DNA from: Acidobacteriota bacterium | GTDB lineage: Bacteria > Acidobacteriota > Terriglobia > Terriglobales > SCQP01 | Assembly: GCA_027315185.1 (NCBI GenBank) | Contig: DAHUYO010000005.1 | Location: 26,552 to 90,551 of the forward strand | Length of the DNA stretch: 64,000 nucleotides | Reading direction: 5' to 3' | The notes under the pieces: generated by a model | What the model was told of the DNA's origin: nothing | Database searches by the model: none | What the model saw: only the letters and a program-made list of their open reading frames with translations | Part shown: positions 15,940 to 23,957 of the stretch, one piece after another | Position numbering within the stretch: position 1 is the first letter of the stretch | Layout of the letters: each line of letters starts with the position of its first letter | Program-made: the position numbers and the translations under genes

Positions 15940-16592
15940 AGCCAGTCAACTCTTCGTTTTCCCTCCGCGCCACCGCGCATGCCATGGCGGCGCTGGCGCT
16001 CGCTTGCCTGTTTGCCCTGCCGCTGGCGGCGCAATCCGGGCGGCTGCGGCTGAACCTGGACCACCTAGCCAAGCGGGCGGTGAAGTCCAACGTGGTGACG
16101 TTAAGCGGGTCCATGCTGCGCTCGATGGCCGGCAGCGCCGCGACGGGCCACTCGGGCAACCCGCAAGCGGACGCCGTTTTGGCGCACCTGAAGGGCATTT
16201 ACATCCGCGAACTGAAGTTCGCCAAGCCGGGGGAATATTCGCAACGCGAGCTGCACGCCATCATGGCGCAACTGGCGGGGCCGGGATGGCAAACCATCGT
16301 GCGGCATAGCAGCGCCGACGAACAGGCGTGGATCGCGGTGCAGCGCAACGATGAAGGCATCATCACGGCGCTGGCGATTCTGGACGCCAAGCCCACGAAG
16401 CTGTCGATCGTGAATATCGTTGGGCCGCTGCCGAATGGCCTGGCGTCGCTTGGGGCGCTGGGCGCATTAGGCAATTTGGGGAAGGCAATGGGGGGAGCGG
16501 CGCACCACGACCCGCACCACCCGAAGCTGCAAAAGCGGCCTCCCGAGCCGGCGGCGGCAGGCGGCGGAACGAGCCACGGGCAGCGGATCTAA
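15936..16592 (+). CDS. DUF4252 family secreted protein
   Basis: 218 aa with a signal peptide (AALALACLFALPLAAQ) and the DUF4252 body. Diagnostic stretches are NVVTLSGSMLR, LKGIYIRELKFAKPGEYSQ, ELHAIMAQLAGPGW and LSIVNIVGPL. The tail is Gly/His/Pro-rich. The function of the family is not known to me; its members often follow ECF sigma/anti-sigma pairs, exactly the setting here. The ATG at 15936 overlaps the preceding stop and also has GGAAGGA 7 nt upstream. The track frame from 15303 runs through two upstream genes. Confidence 0.88.
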   Translation: MKPVNSSFSLRATAHAMAALALACLFALPLAAQSGRLRLNLDHLAKRAVKSNVVTLSGSMLRSMAGSAATGHSGNPQADAVLAHLKGIYIRELKFAKPGEYSQRELHAIMAQLAGPGWQTIVRHSSADEQAWIAVQRNDEGIITALAILDAKPTKLSIVNIVGPLPNGLASLGALGALGNLGKAMGGAAHHDPHHPKLQKRPPEPAAAGGGTSHGQRI

Positions 16593-16640
16593 CCGCGGCG
16601 GGACGGGCCCGCCGCGGGCCGGCGCGGCAGTCCGCGTCGC

Positions 16641-16660
16641 GGGCGAGGCCGCCCGCGCCC
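16641..16660. repeat. Dispersed palindrome, family A
   Basis: Core GGGCGAGGCCGCCCGCGCCC. Near-identical copies occur at 17892-17912, 29646-29666 and 36267-36286, always between genes. The CGGGCG...CGCCCG arms form a 6-bp stem with a 4-nt loop. Confidence 0.7.
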
Positions 16661-16806
16661 CCGGGGCGGAAGCCGCGTACACGGCAACCGCGTACACGAT
16701 TGATCGGCGGGGCTGCGCCCCCGGCGAGCGGTCAGTATCCGGCTTCACCGCGGGCGAATCACGGCCGACGCGACGGTCCCGCGTTCGCGGCGGGGAGGGA
16801 GACGCG

Positions 16807-17694
16807 TTAGCTGGCGTGGCGGGTGGCGGCGAGCTGGCGCAGCTCGCGGGGGCGCCAACCGCCCTGAGGCCGATGCTCCACCACGACGCGCTGGCCGGGA
16901 GCGGAGGCAGCTGCGCGGGGACGACGCTGGCGGCGCCAGAGCCAGCGGCCGACGGTGAGGGTTCCGCCGTAGGCGATGCCACTTTTGGCGGCTAGCCCCA
17001 CGCCCGCGGGGATAAGGGCGACGGCGCCACGGGCCATCGCCCGCCAGCCAAAGGCGCCGCCGACGATGGCCAAAATGGCCGGAGATTGCGCGCCCCAACT
17101 TACGGGTCGGCCATACAGCGCGGCCAGCTCCATGGCCAGACGCACTTGATTGGCGGTGAGCAGGACGGAATCCGAAGCGAACTCGCCGACAGCCCAGGCC
17201 ACGCCGAGCGGCGTGGGCACCACCTCCGGGATGGCGGTCAGGGCAGCCACCGCGGCGTTGCGCATGGCGGTGGATTGAATCAAGCCGCGCGCCGCCACGG
17301 GGCGCAGCGGCGGGAAATGGCGGCCGAGGGCGAGGAGCAGATGGCCGTGACGGCGGAGCAGCTCCTCGGCGCCGCGGCGGGGGGATGCGAGATCCAGCAC
17401 CACGGCCCAGTCGCAGCCCTGGGCGCGGGCGGCGGGCGTGGCGATGGCGGCGTGGGCGCGCCGACGCGCCGCGGCCAAGCCCGAGTCACCGGCCAACACG
17501 AACTCCAGCCGGCGCAGGGCTGCTTCGCGCTCGGCCGGAGGCATGGTCTCCGGGGCGAGATAACGGGCCAGGGCTTCGTGCTCGCTTTGGTTGGCGGCCA
17601 CCAACAACAGCGTGAACGGCTGCCGCGCGGCCTTGGCGATTTTTCCGGGCTGGACGCGCCGCACCTGGCGCCAGCTATCCTTCACCGCCCCCAT
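16807..17694 (-). CDS. DUF697 (YcjF-like) membrane-associated protein
   Basis: 295 aa. The N-terminal half is soluble (TLLLVAANQSEHEALARYL). The C-terminal half has the DUF697-type pattern: EVVPTPLGVAWAVGEFASDSVLLTANQVRLAMELAALYGR, then hydrophobic stretches AILAIVGGAFGW and GAVALIPAGVGLAAKSGIAYGG. DUF697 domains are often joined to or paired with small GTPases, but no GTPase is nearby. A TAAACT box (17701-17706) ends 6 nt before the ATG, so the transcript is probably leaderless. The tail after residue 255 is basic. Family assignment is by pattern. Confidence 0.75.
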   Translation of the reverse strand: MGAVKDSWRQVRRVQPGKIAKAARQPFTLLLVAANQSEHEALARYLAPETMPPAEREAALRRLEFVLAGDSGLAAARRRAHAAIATPAARAQGCDWAVVLDLASPRRGAEELLRRHGHLLLALGRHFPPLRPVAARGLIQSTAMRNAAVAALTAIPEVVPTPLGVAWAVGEFASDSVLLTANQVRLAMELAALYGRPVSWGAQSPAILAIVGGAFGWRAMARGAVALIPAGVGLAAKSGIAYGGTLTVGRWLWRRQRRPRAAASAPGQRVVVEHRPQGGWRPRELRQLAATRHAS

Positions 17695-18003
17695 GAGCTT
17701 AGTTTACGCCGCGGGCGCGGGAAGCGCACTGCGCCAAAGAGCCGGTTTTGACGGCGGGCCGGTCGGATGCCGGCGCTCCCAGCGGCGGCGGCGCAGCCGC
17801 CCAGGTTGGCCGGCGCGCCGAAAGCTGACCTTTGGCTGGGCGGAAATCGCTCGACGACCCCGGCCAAAGGACAGAGCGACGTTCCGTGTGGCGGGCGAAG
17901 CCGCCCGCGCCCCCCGGGCGCCGGCCGCGTGCATTGGACGCGAGGTTTGGCTGCACCGGCGGCGAATGACAACCGGGACGGCTATCCCTCCGGAAGCGCG
18001 GGC
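17695..18003. repeat. 309-nt intergenic region with repeat families A, B and C
   Basis: It contains the leaderless -10 box of the DUF697 gene (17701-17706), a family C unit at 17757-17780 (GGTCGGATGCCGGCGCTCC), a family A palindrome at 17892-17912 and a family B unit at 17967-17990 (CCGGGACGGCTATCCC). No coding frame is convincing. Confidence 0.6.
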
Positions 18004-19038
18004 TTACGGCTGCTTCTTGGCGGCGGCGAGCAACTGCTGGGCAAGATAATTCTGCACATGGGCGCGATCGCGCAGCACGGTCATGAGCGCGGTTTTCAGC
18101 ATCTGCTGCCGCTGCGCGCGGAGCTGGGCGGCGATGCGTTTGCGAACGGCGGGGTCGCTGAGTTTTTCCTTGCCGGGCAGCTCCTTGGCGACGAGCTTGA
18201 GGATGTAATAGCCGCGGGAGGTGGCGACCGGCGGCGAAACCTGGCCGGGCTGCAACTGGAGGAGCGCCTGGCGCAAGGCGCCGGGTGTATCGGCGGCGAG
18301 CGCGGACTCGGGAATCATGCCCAGATCGCCGCCACTTTCCGCGGTGGCGGCGCTGTCCGAATATTCCCGCGCGACGGTGGCAAAGGGCTTGCCTGCGTGC
18401 AACTCGGCGCGGATTTCGTGCAGGCGGCGGCGGGCCCGCGCCAAGGTGTAATGCGGCCCGCCGGGAAGGTGCGGCCCCGGACGGCGGTGCGTGGCGACCA
18501 GAATCTCCCGCACGTGATAGCGCGGTTCGGCGACGCTGAATTCGCCGGGATGCTGGTGGTAATAGGCGGTGATCTCCGCCGGGGACACGTGCACGGAACC
18601 GATCTCGCGGGCAAAAAAGCGGGCTAGCACCCATTGCCGGACTAGGCGCCTACGGAGCTGATCCGCGGGCGTATTGGGATCGCGCAGGCGGGCGAGACCC
18701 AAGGCGGTCTGGATGGCGGCGGCAGGCGCGGTGATGCCCTTGGAACGGGCATCTTGCAGGGCGACACGCTGATCCACCATCTCCGCCAACAAGGCCAACT
18801 GCAACTGCGCCAACTGATCGGCGGGCAGATCGCGGCCGCCGGTTTGCGCGGCGACGCGGCGGTTGAGCGCGGCCATGGTGATGACCTGGCCATTGACGCG
18901 GGCGGCGGCGCCGGACGGGGGAGAGGAATGGACCCAGCGGCAGCCGCCGGCGCCCAGCGCCAAAGTCAGCAGCAACGCCAGGGCGGCAGAGCCGCCGCGG
19001 CGGGGAGGGGAGGATGGACGGGGCAGCGCGGCAGCCAT
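18004..19038 (-). CDS. Lipoprotein parvulin-type peptidyl-prolyl isomerase
   Basis: 344 aa with a lipoprotein signal peptide ending in LALGAGGC. It has a SurA-like N-terminal helical domain (VNGQVITMAALNRRV) and one parvulin domain (YHVREILVATHR; FATVAREYSDSAATAESGGDLGMIPESAL; ATSRGYYILKLV). It is predicted to act outside the inner membrane as a PrsA/SurA-type folding factor for secreted or outer-membrane proteins. A TACAAT is present 16 nt before the ATG. The C-terminal ~50 residues are a basic helical extension. Confidence 0.92.
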   Translation of the reverse strand: MAAALPRPSSPPRRGGSAALALLLTLALGAGGCRWVHSSPPSGAAARVNGQVITMAALNRRVAAQTGGRDLPADQLAQLQLALLAEMVDQRVALQDARSKGITAPAAAIQTALGLARLRDPNTPADQLRRRLVRQWVLARFFAREIGSVHVSPAEITAYYHQHPGEFSVAEPRYHVREILVATHRRPGPHLPGGPHYTLARARRRLHEIRAELHAGKPFATVAREYSDSAATAESGGDLGMIPESALAADTPGALRQALLQLQPGQVSPPVATSRGYYILKLVAKELPGKEKLSDPAVRKRIAAQLRAQRQQMLKTALMTVLRDRAHVQNYLAQQLLAAAKKQP

Positions 19039-19219
19039 CGGCGAAGGGGGTTACATTGTACCGCGCGGCAGGAAGCGAGGCGAGAGACGCGGGGCGCCGC
19101 TGGTCTTGCCGCGGCGAGCCGCAGTATTTTTTGCGCGCCTTAGTCGTGCGGGCGGTTTCGCGGCGTCTCCGCGCCGACTTTGCCCGCAGGCGGACGGCGC
19201 CGTCCCGGCGAGGGCGTGG

Positions 19220-19225
19220 TACAAA
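19220..19225 (+). promoter_or_regulatory. -10 box TACAAA, leaderless start of marR-like gene
   Basis: Ends 7 nt before the ATG at 19233. Confidence 0.4.
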
Positions 19226-19232
19226 GGTTGCG

Positions 19233-19697
19233 ATGCGGATTAGCCGGGCGCAGATCGAACAGTTGGCGGCGTTTCGTTACGCCTTGCGGCAGTTTCTCCG
19301 CTTCAGCGAACGCGAGGCGCGGCGCGCCGGGGTGTCCCCGCAGCAGCATCAGTTGCTGCTGGCCATCAAGGGCATGCCGGGCCGGGACTGGGCGCACGTC
19401 GGCGAACTGGCCGAGCGCTTGCAGGTCAGCCACCATGCCGCGGTGGCGCTGATAACCCGCGCCCAGCGCCAGGGCCTGGTGCGGCGGCAGCGGGGCGCGC
19501 TGGACCGGCGCCGGGTCGAGGTGCGGCTGACGCCGCGCGGCGAAGAGCTGATCGCGCGGCTGGCGGCGCTGCACGCGGCGGAGCTGGGACGGATGGCGGC
19601 GCTGCTGCGGGACCGGCTGGAGGCGCTGGCGCCCCGGACGGGCGGCGGACAGGCGGCGATGAATCGGCGCGGGCACGGGCCCGCCGCGAACGGCTAG
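19233..19697 (+). CDS. MarR family transcriptional regulator
   Basis: 154 aa winged-helix protein. The recognition region is visible as HVGELAERLQVSHHAAVALITRAQRQGLVRR and the wing as GALDRRRVEVRLTPRGEELI. MarR proteins bind DNA as dimers and are usually released by small ligands. The start at 19233 follows a TACAAA box by 7 nt, and the track ORF upstream of it is not needed. ribBA starts 15 nt after the stop with its own -10 box, so the two genes need not share a transcript. The target is unknown. Confidence 0.88.
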   Translation: MRISRAQIEQLAAFRYALRQFLRFSEREARRAGVSPQQHQLLLAIKGMPGRDWAHVGELAERLQVSHHAAVALITRAQRQGLVRRQRGALDRRRVEVRLTPRGEELIARLAALHAAELGRMAALLRDRLEALAPRTGGGQAAMNRRGHGPAANG

Positions 19698-19699
19698 CG

Positions 19700-19705
19700 T
19701 AAAAT
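19700..19705 (+). promoter_or_regulatory. -10 box TAAAAT, leaderless start of ribBA
   Basis: Overlaps the sequence just after the marR-like stop codon and ends 7 nt before the ATG at 19713. There is no room for an FMN riboswitch. Confidence 0.5.
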
Positions 19706-19712
19706 CAAGGCC

Positions 19713-20894
19713 ATGCCTGCCTCGCGTTCCGCGCCGGAGATGGCCCCACCGCCGGCCGCGGAAGACCCCAACTCGATTTCCGCCGCCCTCGCCGCGCTGC
19801 GCGCCGGCCGCATGGTGGTGGTGGTGGACGACGCCGAGCGGGAAAACGAAGGTGATTTGACCGCGGCCGCCGACAGCATCACGCCGGAGACGATCAACTT
19901 CATGGCGCGGCACGGGCGCGGCTTGATCTGCGTGGCCATGACCGGGGAACGGCTGGACGGGCTGGCCATCCCGATGATGACCGAGCGCAACACCTCCAAC
20001 TTCGGCACCGCATTTTGCGAGAGCGTGGACGCGCGCGCGGGCGTGACCACGGGCATCAGCGCGGCGGACCGGGCGCACACCATTCGGCTGTTGGCCGATC
20101 CCGCGGCGCGGGCGGAGGATTTCGCCCGGCCGGGGCACGTGTTCCCCTTGCGGGCGCGCGAGGGGGGCGTGCTGGAACGGGCGGGACAAACGGAAGCGGC
20201 GGTGGATTTGGCGCGGCTGGCGGGGCTGTACCCGGCGGGGGTCATCTGCGAAATCATGAACGAGGACGGCACGATGGCGCGGGCGCCGGAGCTGGCGGAG
20301 TTTTGCCGCCGCCATGAGCTGCCGCTGATCGCGGTGGCCGACCTAATCCGCTACCGGCGGGAACATGAGCCGGGGCTGCGGCGGCTGGCGGAGACGGCGC
20401 TGGAGACGGCGTATGGGCCGGCACGGCTGCTCGTCTACGGAGCGGCGGGCAACGGCGAGCGGCATAGCGCGCTGGTCTTCGGGACGCCGTGCGCGGATCG
20501 GCCGGTGCTGGTGCGGGTGCAGGCGCATTGCCTTCCCGGGGCGATCTTCGCCTCCCGGCACTGCGACTGCCACGCCGCGCTGACGGGCTCGCTGGCGCAG
20601 CTCGGCGCGGCGGGGGAAGGGGTATTGGTGTACTTGCATCAAAACACCGGCGGGCTGGACCTGGACGCCTGGGGCGCCCATGCGCATGGCCACCCGGCCA
20701 GCGCCCTGGAGCGGGAGCCCGAGCCAACGGGGACGCCGGCGCAGTTGCCACTACAGCGGCAGATCGGCATTGGCGCGCAGATCCTGGCCGATCTGGGCGT
20801 GCGGCGGCTGCGGCTGCTGACCAACCATCCGCGCCGGGCGCCGGCGCTGGGCGCCTACGGGCTGGAAATCGTCGAACAAGTACCGATCGCCTAG
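19713..20894 (+). CDS. ribBA: RibBA: DHBP synthase with a degenerate GTP cyclohydrolase II half
   Basis: 393 aa. Residues ~20-210 are a complete 3,4-dihydroxy-2-butanone-4-phosphate synthase (DDAERENEGDL at 39, RAGVTTGISAADRA, HVFPLRAREGGVLERAGQTEAAVDL). Residues ~235-393 are RibA-like. The three zinc cysteines are kept (C273, C284, C286 in the C-x10-C-x-C spacing), as is GIGAQILADLGVRRLRLLTN. However, the GTP loop RQEGRGIG is replaced by HQNTGGLD (309), and the aspartate of the family D-L-R-E-Y motif is lost (PLQRQI). The reading frame is intact. I expect RibB activity only; the RibA half may be structural or regulatory. A separate ribA should then exist elsewhere. Confidence 0.9.
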   Translation: MPASRSAPEMAPPPAAEDPNSISAALAALRAGRMVVVVDDAERENEGDLTAAADSITPETINFMARHGRGLICVAMTGERLDGLAIPMMTERNTSNFGTAFCESVDARAGVTTGISAADRAHTIRLLADPAARAEDFARPGHVFPLRAREGGVLERAGQTEAAVDLARLAGLYPAGVICEIMNEDGTMARAPELAEFCRRHELPLIAVADLIRYRREHEPGLRRLAETALETAYGPARLLVYGAAGNGERHSALVFGTPCADRPVLVRVQAHCLPGAIFASRHCDCHAALTGSLAQLGAAGEGVLVYLHQNTGGLDLDAWGAHAHGHPASALEREPEPTGTPAQLPLQRQIGIGAQILADLGVRRLRLLTNHPRRAPALGAYGLEIVEQVPIA

Positions 20895-21045
20895 ACACCG
20901 CCGTTGACTGCCGCGGGCGCCGCCGCGGCCGCGCCAGCCCGGGGCGAGCCGCCCGGTGGAATTGGGCCGGGTTCCACCGTGCTTTCCCGCCGGCGCGGAC
21001 GGCGCGACCCCCGCGAGCGGATTCGCAATTGGGCGCTTGCATCCG

Positions 21046-21051
21046 TATCAT
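21046..21051 (+). promoter_or_regulatory. -10 box TATCAT, leaderless start of otsA
   Basis: Ends 7 nt before the ATG at 21059. The box overlaps an earlier in-frame ATG at 21050, which therefore cannot be on the transcript; this decides the start. Confidence 0.45.
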
Positions 21052-21058
21052 GGATTCG

Positions 21059-22666
21059 ATGGCCTCCGCAAAAGATCGCAGCCTGCCCAAGAGTTCGCTC
21101 CTGCAAAAAGTGACTCCGCTCGAGGGCCGGCGGTTTGTGGTTGTCTCCAACCGCGAGCCATTCGCCCATGTGCGCGACAGCGCCGGCGTCACGGTGGAGA
21201 AGCCGCCGAGCGGGCTGACGCTGGCGCTGGAACCGATGATGCAGGCGACGCGGGGCACCTGGATCGCCAACGCCAGCGGCAACGCCGATCATGAGTTCGT
21301 GGACGAGCGCGGGCACGTGCGCCAGACCGAGGAGATCGGCTATCATCTGCGGCGGTTATTTCTGCCGCCGCGGCTGACGGAGGATTTCTACACCGGGTTT
21401 TCCAACTCCGCGCTGTGGCCGCTGTGCCATATCGCCTATCACCAGCCGCGGTTCGAGGAGCGCTGGTGGCGGGCGTATGTGCGCGCCAATGAGCAGTTCG
21501 CGGAGGCGGTGGCGGATGAGATCGGCGGCGATCCGGCGGTGGTGTTCGTGCAAGACTTCCAACTGGCGCTGCTGCCGGCGATGATCCGGGAGCGGCGGCC
21601 GCAGGCGCTGATCGCGCAGTTCTGGCACATTCCCTGGCCGAACCCGGAGGCGTTTCGCGTCTGCCCCTGGCGGCGGGAACTGCTGCATGGGCTGCTGGGC
21701 AACGATCTGCTCGGCTTCCACCTGCCGTATCACTGCAACAACTTCTTGGACACGGTGGACCGGGAGTTGCAGGTGCGGGTGGAACGGGAAAGCCACGGCG
21801 TGATGGCCCAGGACCGGCTGACCACGGTGGCGGCGTTTCCGCTGAGCGTGGATTACGCGCGCATTCACCGGCGGGTGCAGCAGCCGGACGCGCAAGAGGA
21901 AGCGGCGCGGCTGCGGCGGCAGCGGGCGCAAAACCGCAAGCTGGTGCTGAGCGTGGAGCGGATGGATTACACAAAGGGGATTTTGGAGCGGATCGGGGCC
22001 ATCCACCGCCTGTTCGACCGCCATCCGAAGCTGAAGGAGACGGTCAGCTTCGTGCATATTGCCACGCCTAGCCGCACTGGGGTGCGGGCGTACCGGGATT
22101 ACACGGCGGCGGTGGACCGGGCGATCCTGCGGGTGAACGCGGCGCATGGCCGGCCGGACTGGCAGCCGGTGCAGGCCATCCACAAATACGTCGAACCGGA
22201 GCAAATTTGGACTTGGTACCACGCCGCCGACGCCGTGGTGGTCAGTTCCCTGCACGACGGCATGAACCTGGTCAGCAAGGAGTACGTGGCCGCCGGGCGG
22301 GATGACGGCGTGCTGTTCCTGAGCGAATTCACCGGCGCGTCGCGCGAGCTGCGCGAAGCGGTGTCCATCAACCCCTACGCCACCGACGCCTTCGCCGACG
22401 CTATGGCGGCGGGATTGGCGATGCCGGAGGCGGAGCGGCGGGAGCGGATGCGGCGGCTGCGGCTGCGCGTCGCCAACGCCGACGTGGGGGCCTGGGTGCA
22501 CGACATCTTGCGCGCCATTCACCAACGGGAGTTCGATGCCCAAAACGCCCTGTTCACCCCTCGCGCCGGCGCCCGCGGCTGGAAAGGCCCCACCGCGGTC
22601 CGCGCCGATGGCGGAGACCTGGAAGCCACGTCTGCGCCAGGCCCGGCGCGTGCTGGTAGCTACTGA
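21059..22666 (+). CDS. otsA: Alpha,alpha-trehalose-phosphate synthase
   Basis: 535-aa GT20 glycosyltransferase joining UDP-glucose (or another NDP-glucose) to glucose-6-phosphate. Motifs: FVVVSNREPFAHV, VFVQDFQLALLP (the family HDYHL region), WHIPWPNPEAFRVCPWR, the R-x-D-Y-T-K-G motif in VERMDYTKGILERI, and SSLHDGMNLVSKEYVAA. The start at 21059 is fixed by the -10 box overlapping the upstream ATG. The C-terminal ~45 residues after IHQREFDAQ are low-complexity and lie over the start of otsB. Confidence 0.94.
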   Translation: MASAKDRSLPKSSLLQKVTPLEGRRFVVVSNREPFAHVRDSAGVTVEKPPSGLTLALEPMMQATRGTWIANASGNADHEFVDERGHVRQTEEIGYHLRRLFLPPRLTEDFYTGFSNSALWPLCHIAYHQPRFEERWWRAYVRANEQFAEAVADEIGGDPAVVFVQDFQLALLPAMIRERRPQALIAQFWHIPWPNPEAFRVCPWRRELLHGLLGNDLLGFHLPYHCNNFLDTVDRELQVRVERESHGVMAQDRLTTVAAFPLSVDYARIHRRVQQPDAQEEAARLRRQRAQNRKLVLSVERMDYTKGILERIGAIHRLFDRHPKLKETVSFVHIATPSRTGVRAYRDYTAAVDRAILRVNAAHGRPDWQPVQAIHKYVEPEQIWTWYHAADAVVVSSLHDGMNLVSKEYVAAGRDDGVLFLSEFTGASRELREAVSINPYATDAFADAMAAGLAMPEAERRERMRRLRLRVANADVGAWVHDILRAIHQREFDAQNALFTPRAGARGWKGPTAVRADGGDLEATSAPGPARAGSY

Positions 22667-23336
22667 TTTCGACGGCACGATCTCCGCGATCGTGCCCGAC
22701 CCGAACGCGGCGGTGCTGCTGCCGGGCGCGGCGGACGCGCTGGCGGCGCTGGCGCGCCATCCGCGGGCGGCGGTGGCGGTCGTGACCGGCCGCTCGCTGG
22801 CCGACCTGCGCGCGCGCTGCCCGCTGCCGGGGGTGCACCTGATCGGCGGGCACGGGAATGAGCGCGACGGCGCGGTGGCGGAGGCGCCCGACTGGACGGC
22901 GCTGGCGGCGGAGGTGAAGCGGCAGGCCGCGGATTGGCCGGGCACGCAGGTGGAAGTGAAACCGTGGTCGCTGACGCTGCATTACCGCCGCGCGCCGCGG
23001 TTCGCCGCCGCGGTCACGGCTTTTGCCGCGGCCATGGCGCGCCGCCAAGGGCTGCGGCTGGTTCCCGGCGCTGGCATCGCCGAACTGACGCCGCCCACGG
23101 CGCAAACCAAAGGCGACGCGGTGCTGGCGCTGCGGCGGGAGTTGGACTGCGACTTGGCCCTGTACTTGGGCGATCAGGCCACCGATGAGGACGTCTTCGC
23201 CGCCGCCGACGCCGGCTTGTTCGGCATCCGCGTCGGCGCGGGGCCGACGCAGGCGCCGCTGTTTTTGCCCGATCCGGAGGCGGCCGTTTGCTTTCTGGCC
23301 GCGTTGCCGCGGTTCCTTTCAGGCCCAAGGGGCTAG
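22608..23336 (+). CDS. otsB: Trehalose-6-phosphate phosphatase
   Basis: 242-aa HAD-type phosphatase. The nucleophile motif is ATDFDGTISAIV, followed by VVTGRSLADL, GGHGNE, TKGDAVLAL and the metal-binding YLGDQATDEDVF. It removes phosphate from the OtsA product to give trehalose. The start is chosen at MAETWKPR (22608), a 59-nt overlap with otsA in another frame; the track start at 22536 would give a 131-nt overlap. The residues before LVATDFDG have no family counterpart. Confidence 0.92.
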   Translation: MAETWKPRLRQARRVLVATDFDGTISAIVPDPNAAVLLPGAADALAALARHPRAAVAVVTGRSLADLRARCPLPGVHLIGGHGNERDGAVAEAPDWTALAAEVKRQAADWPGTQVEVKPWSLTLHYRRAPRFAAAVTAFAAAMARRQGLRLVPGAGIAELTPPTAQTKGDAVLALRRELDCDLALYLGDQATDEDVFAAADAGLFGIRVGAGPTQAPLFLPDPEAAVCFLAALPRFLSGPRG

Positions 23337-23396
23337 CGCCCTGTATGCCGGGGGCGGCGGGCTGCGCGGCGGGTTGGCGGGCGCGCGGCGGCGTTC

Positions 23397-23950
23397 TTAA
23401 TCGCGGCGGTAATCGGCGGGCCAGATGAAAATTTCCTGCTGCGGCTCGGAGCGGTCCAGCGCCGTTATCTCCCAGCGGTGCTGGAACTCAGCAGTATCGA
23501 GGACGTCGAGCAACACCAGGCCCCATTCCGGCGCCGCCCAAAGCTCGTCGCGGACAACGCCGATTGGAGGCGGCTGAGTTCTACGCGAGCGCAGTCCAAG
23601 CCGTGGAGGACGCGCCGCTCCGCGGTGAAGGAGAAGCGCCACGGCCCGGTTGGCGCCCAGCGGTCCAGAGCGGGGAATATGGGCTTGCCGCGGGTGATGC
23701 GCACCGTCCGGTCCGCGTGGGACAGCCACGCGATGGTGTGGGTTGCCGGCTCCCATAGGCGGGAGATCCGCGGCGGATCGTCGTAATCCACCCGGGTATT
23801 TCCCCTGGCATCGCGCCGCCACGTCCCGGCGACCTCGCGCCCGGGACCGGCGCTTGCTCGCCAGCTTGCGGCGAAAGGCCGCTCCAGGACGGTCAGCGGC
23901 GGAACGAGGCGCCCGTTCAGCCAATCCGGCAGGGCCATAACTGTCCGCAT
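23397..23950 (-). pseudogene. Frameshifted acidobacterial-type protein
   Basis: Two frames together make one protein of about 180 aa. The N-terminal part (MALPDWLNG to CARVELSR) reads in the frame of ORF 23465-24391. The C-terminal part (PPIGVVRDELWAAPEWGLVLLD to IFIWPADYRRD) reads in the frame of ORF 23397-23924. The switch lies at about 23560-23585. The C-terminal pattern (x-E-x-W-x-x-P-E-x-G-L-V ... EP ... F ... P-A-D-Y) is one I associate with a large family of acidobacterial surface or secreted proteins. No signal peptide is visible at the start used (23950 or 23938). A one-base indel in the genome or in the assembly would explain it. Confidence 0.7.
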
Positions 23951-23957
23951 GAATCTA

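Noticed and set aside
19697-19713. FMN riboswitch ahead of ribBA
   Set aside because: Only 15 nt separate the upstream stop from the ribBA start, and they hold a -10 box. There is no room for an aptamer.
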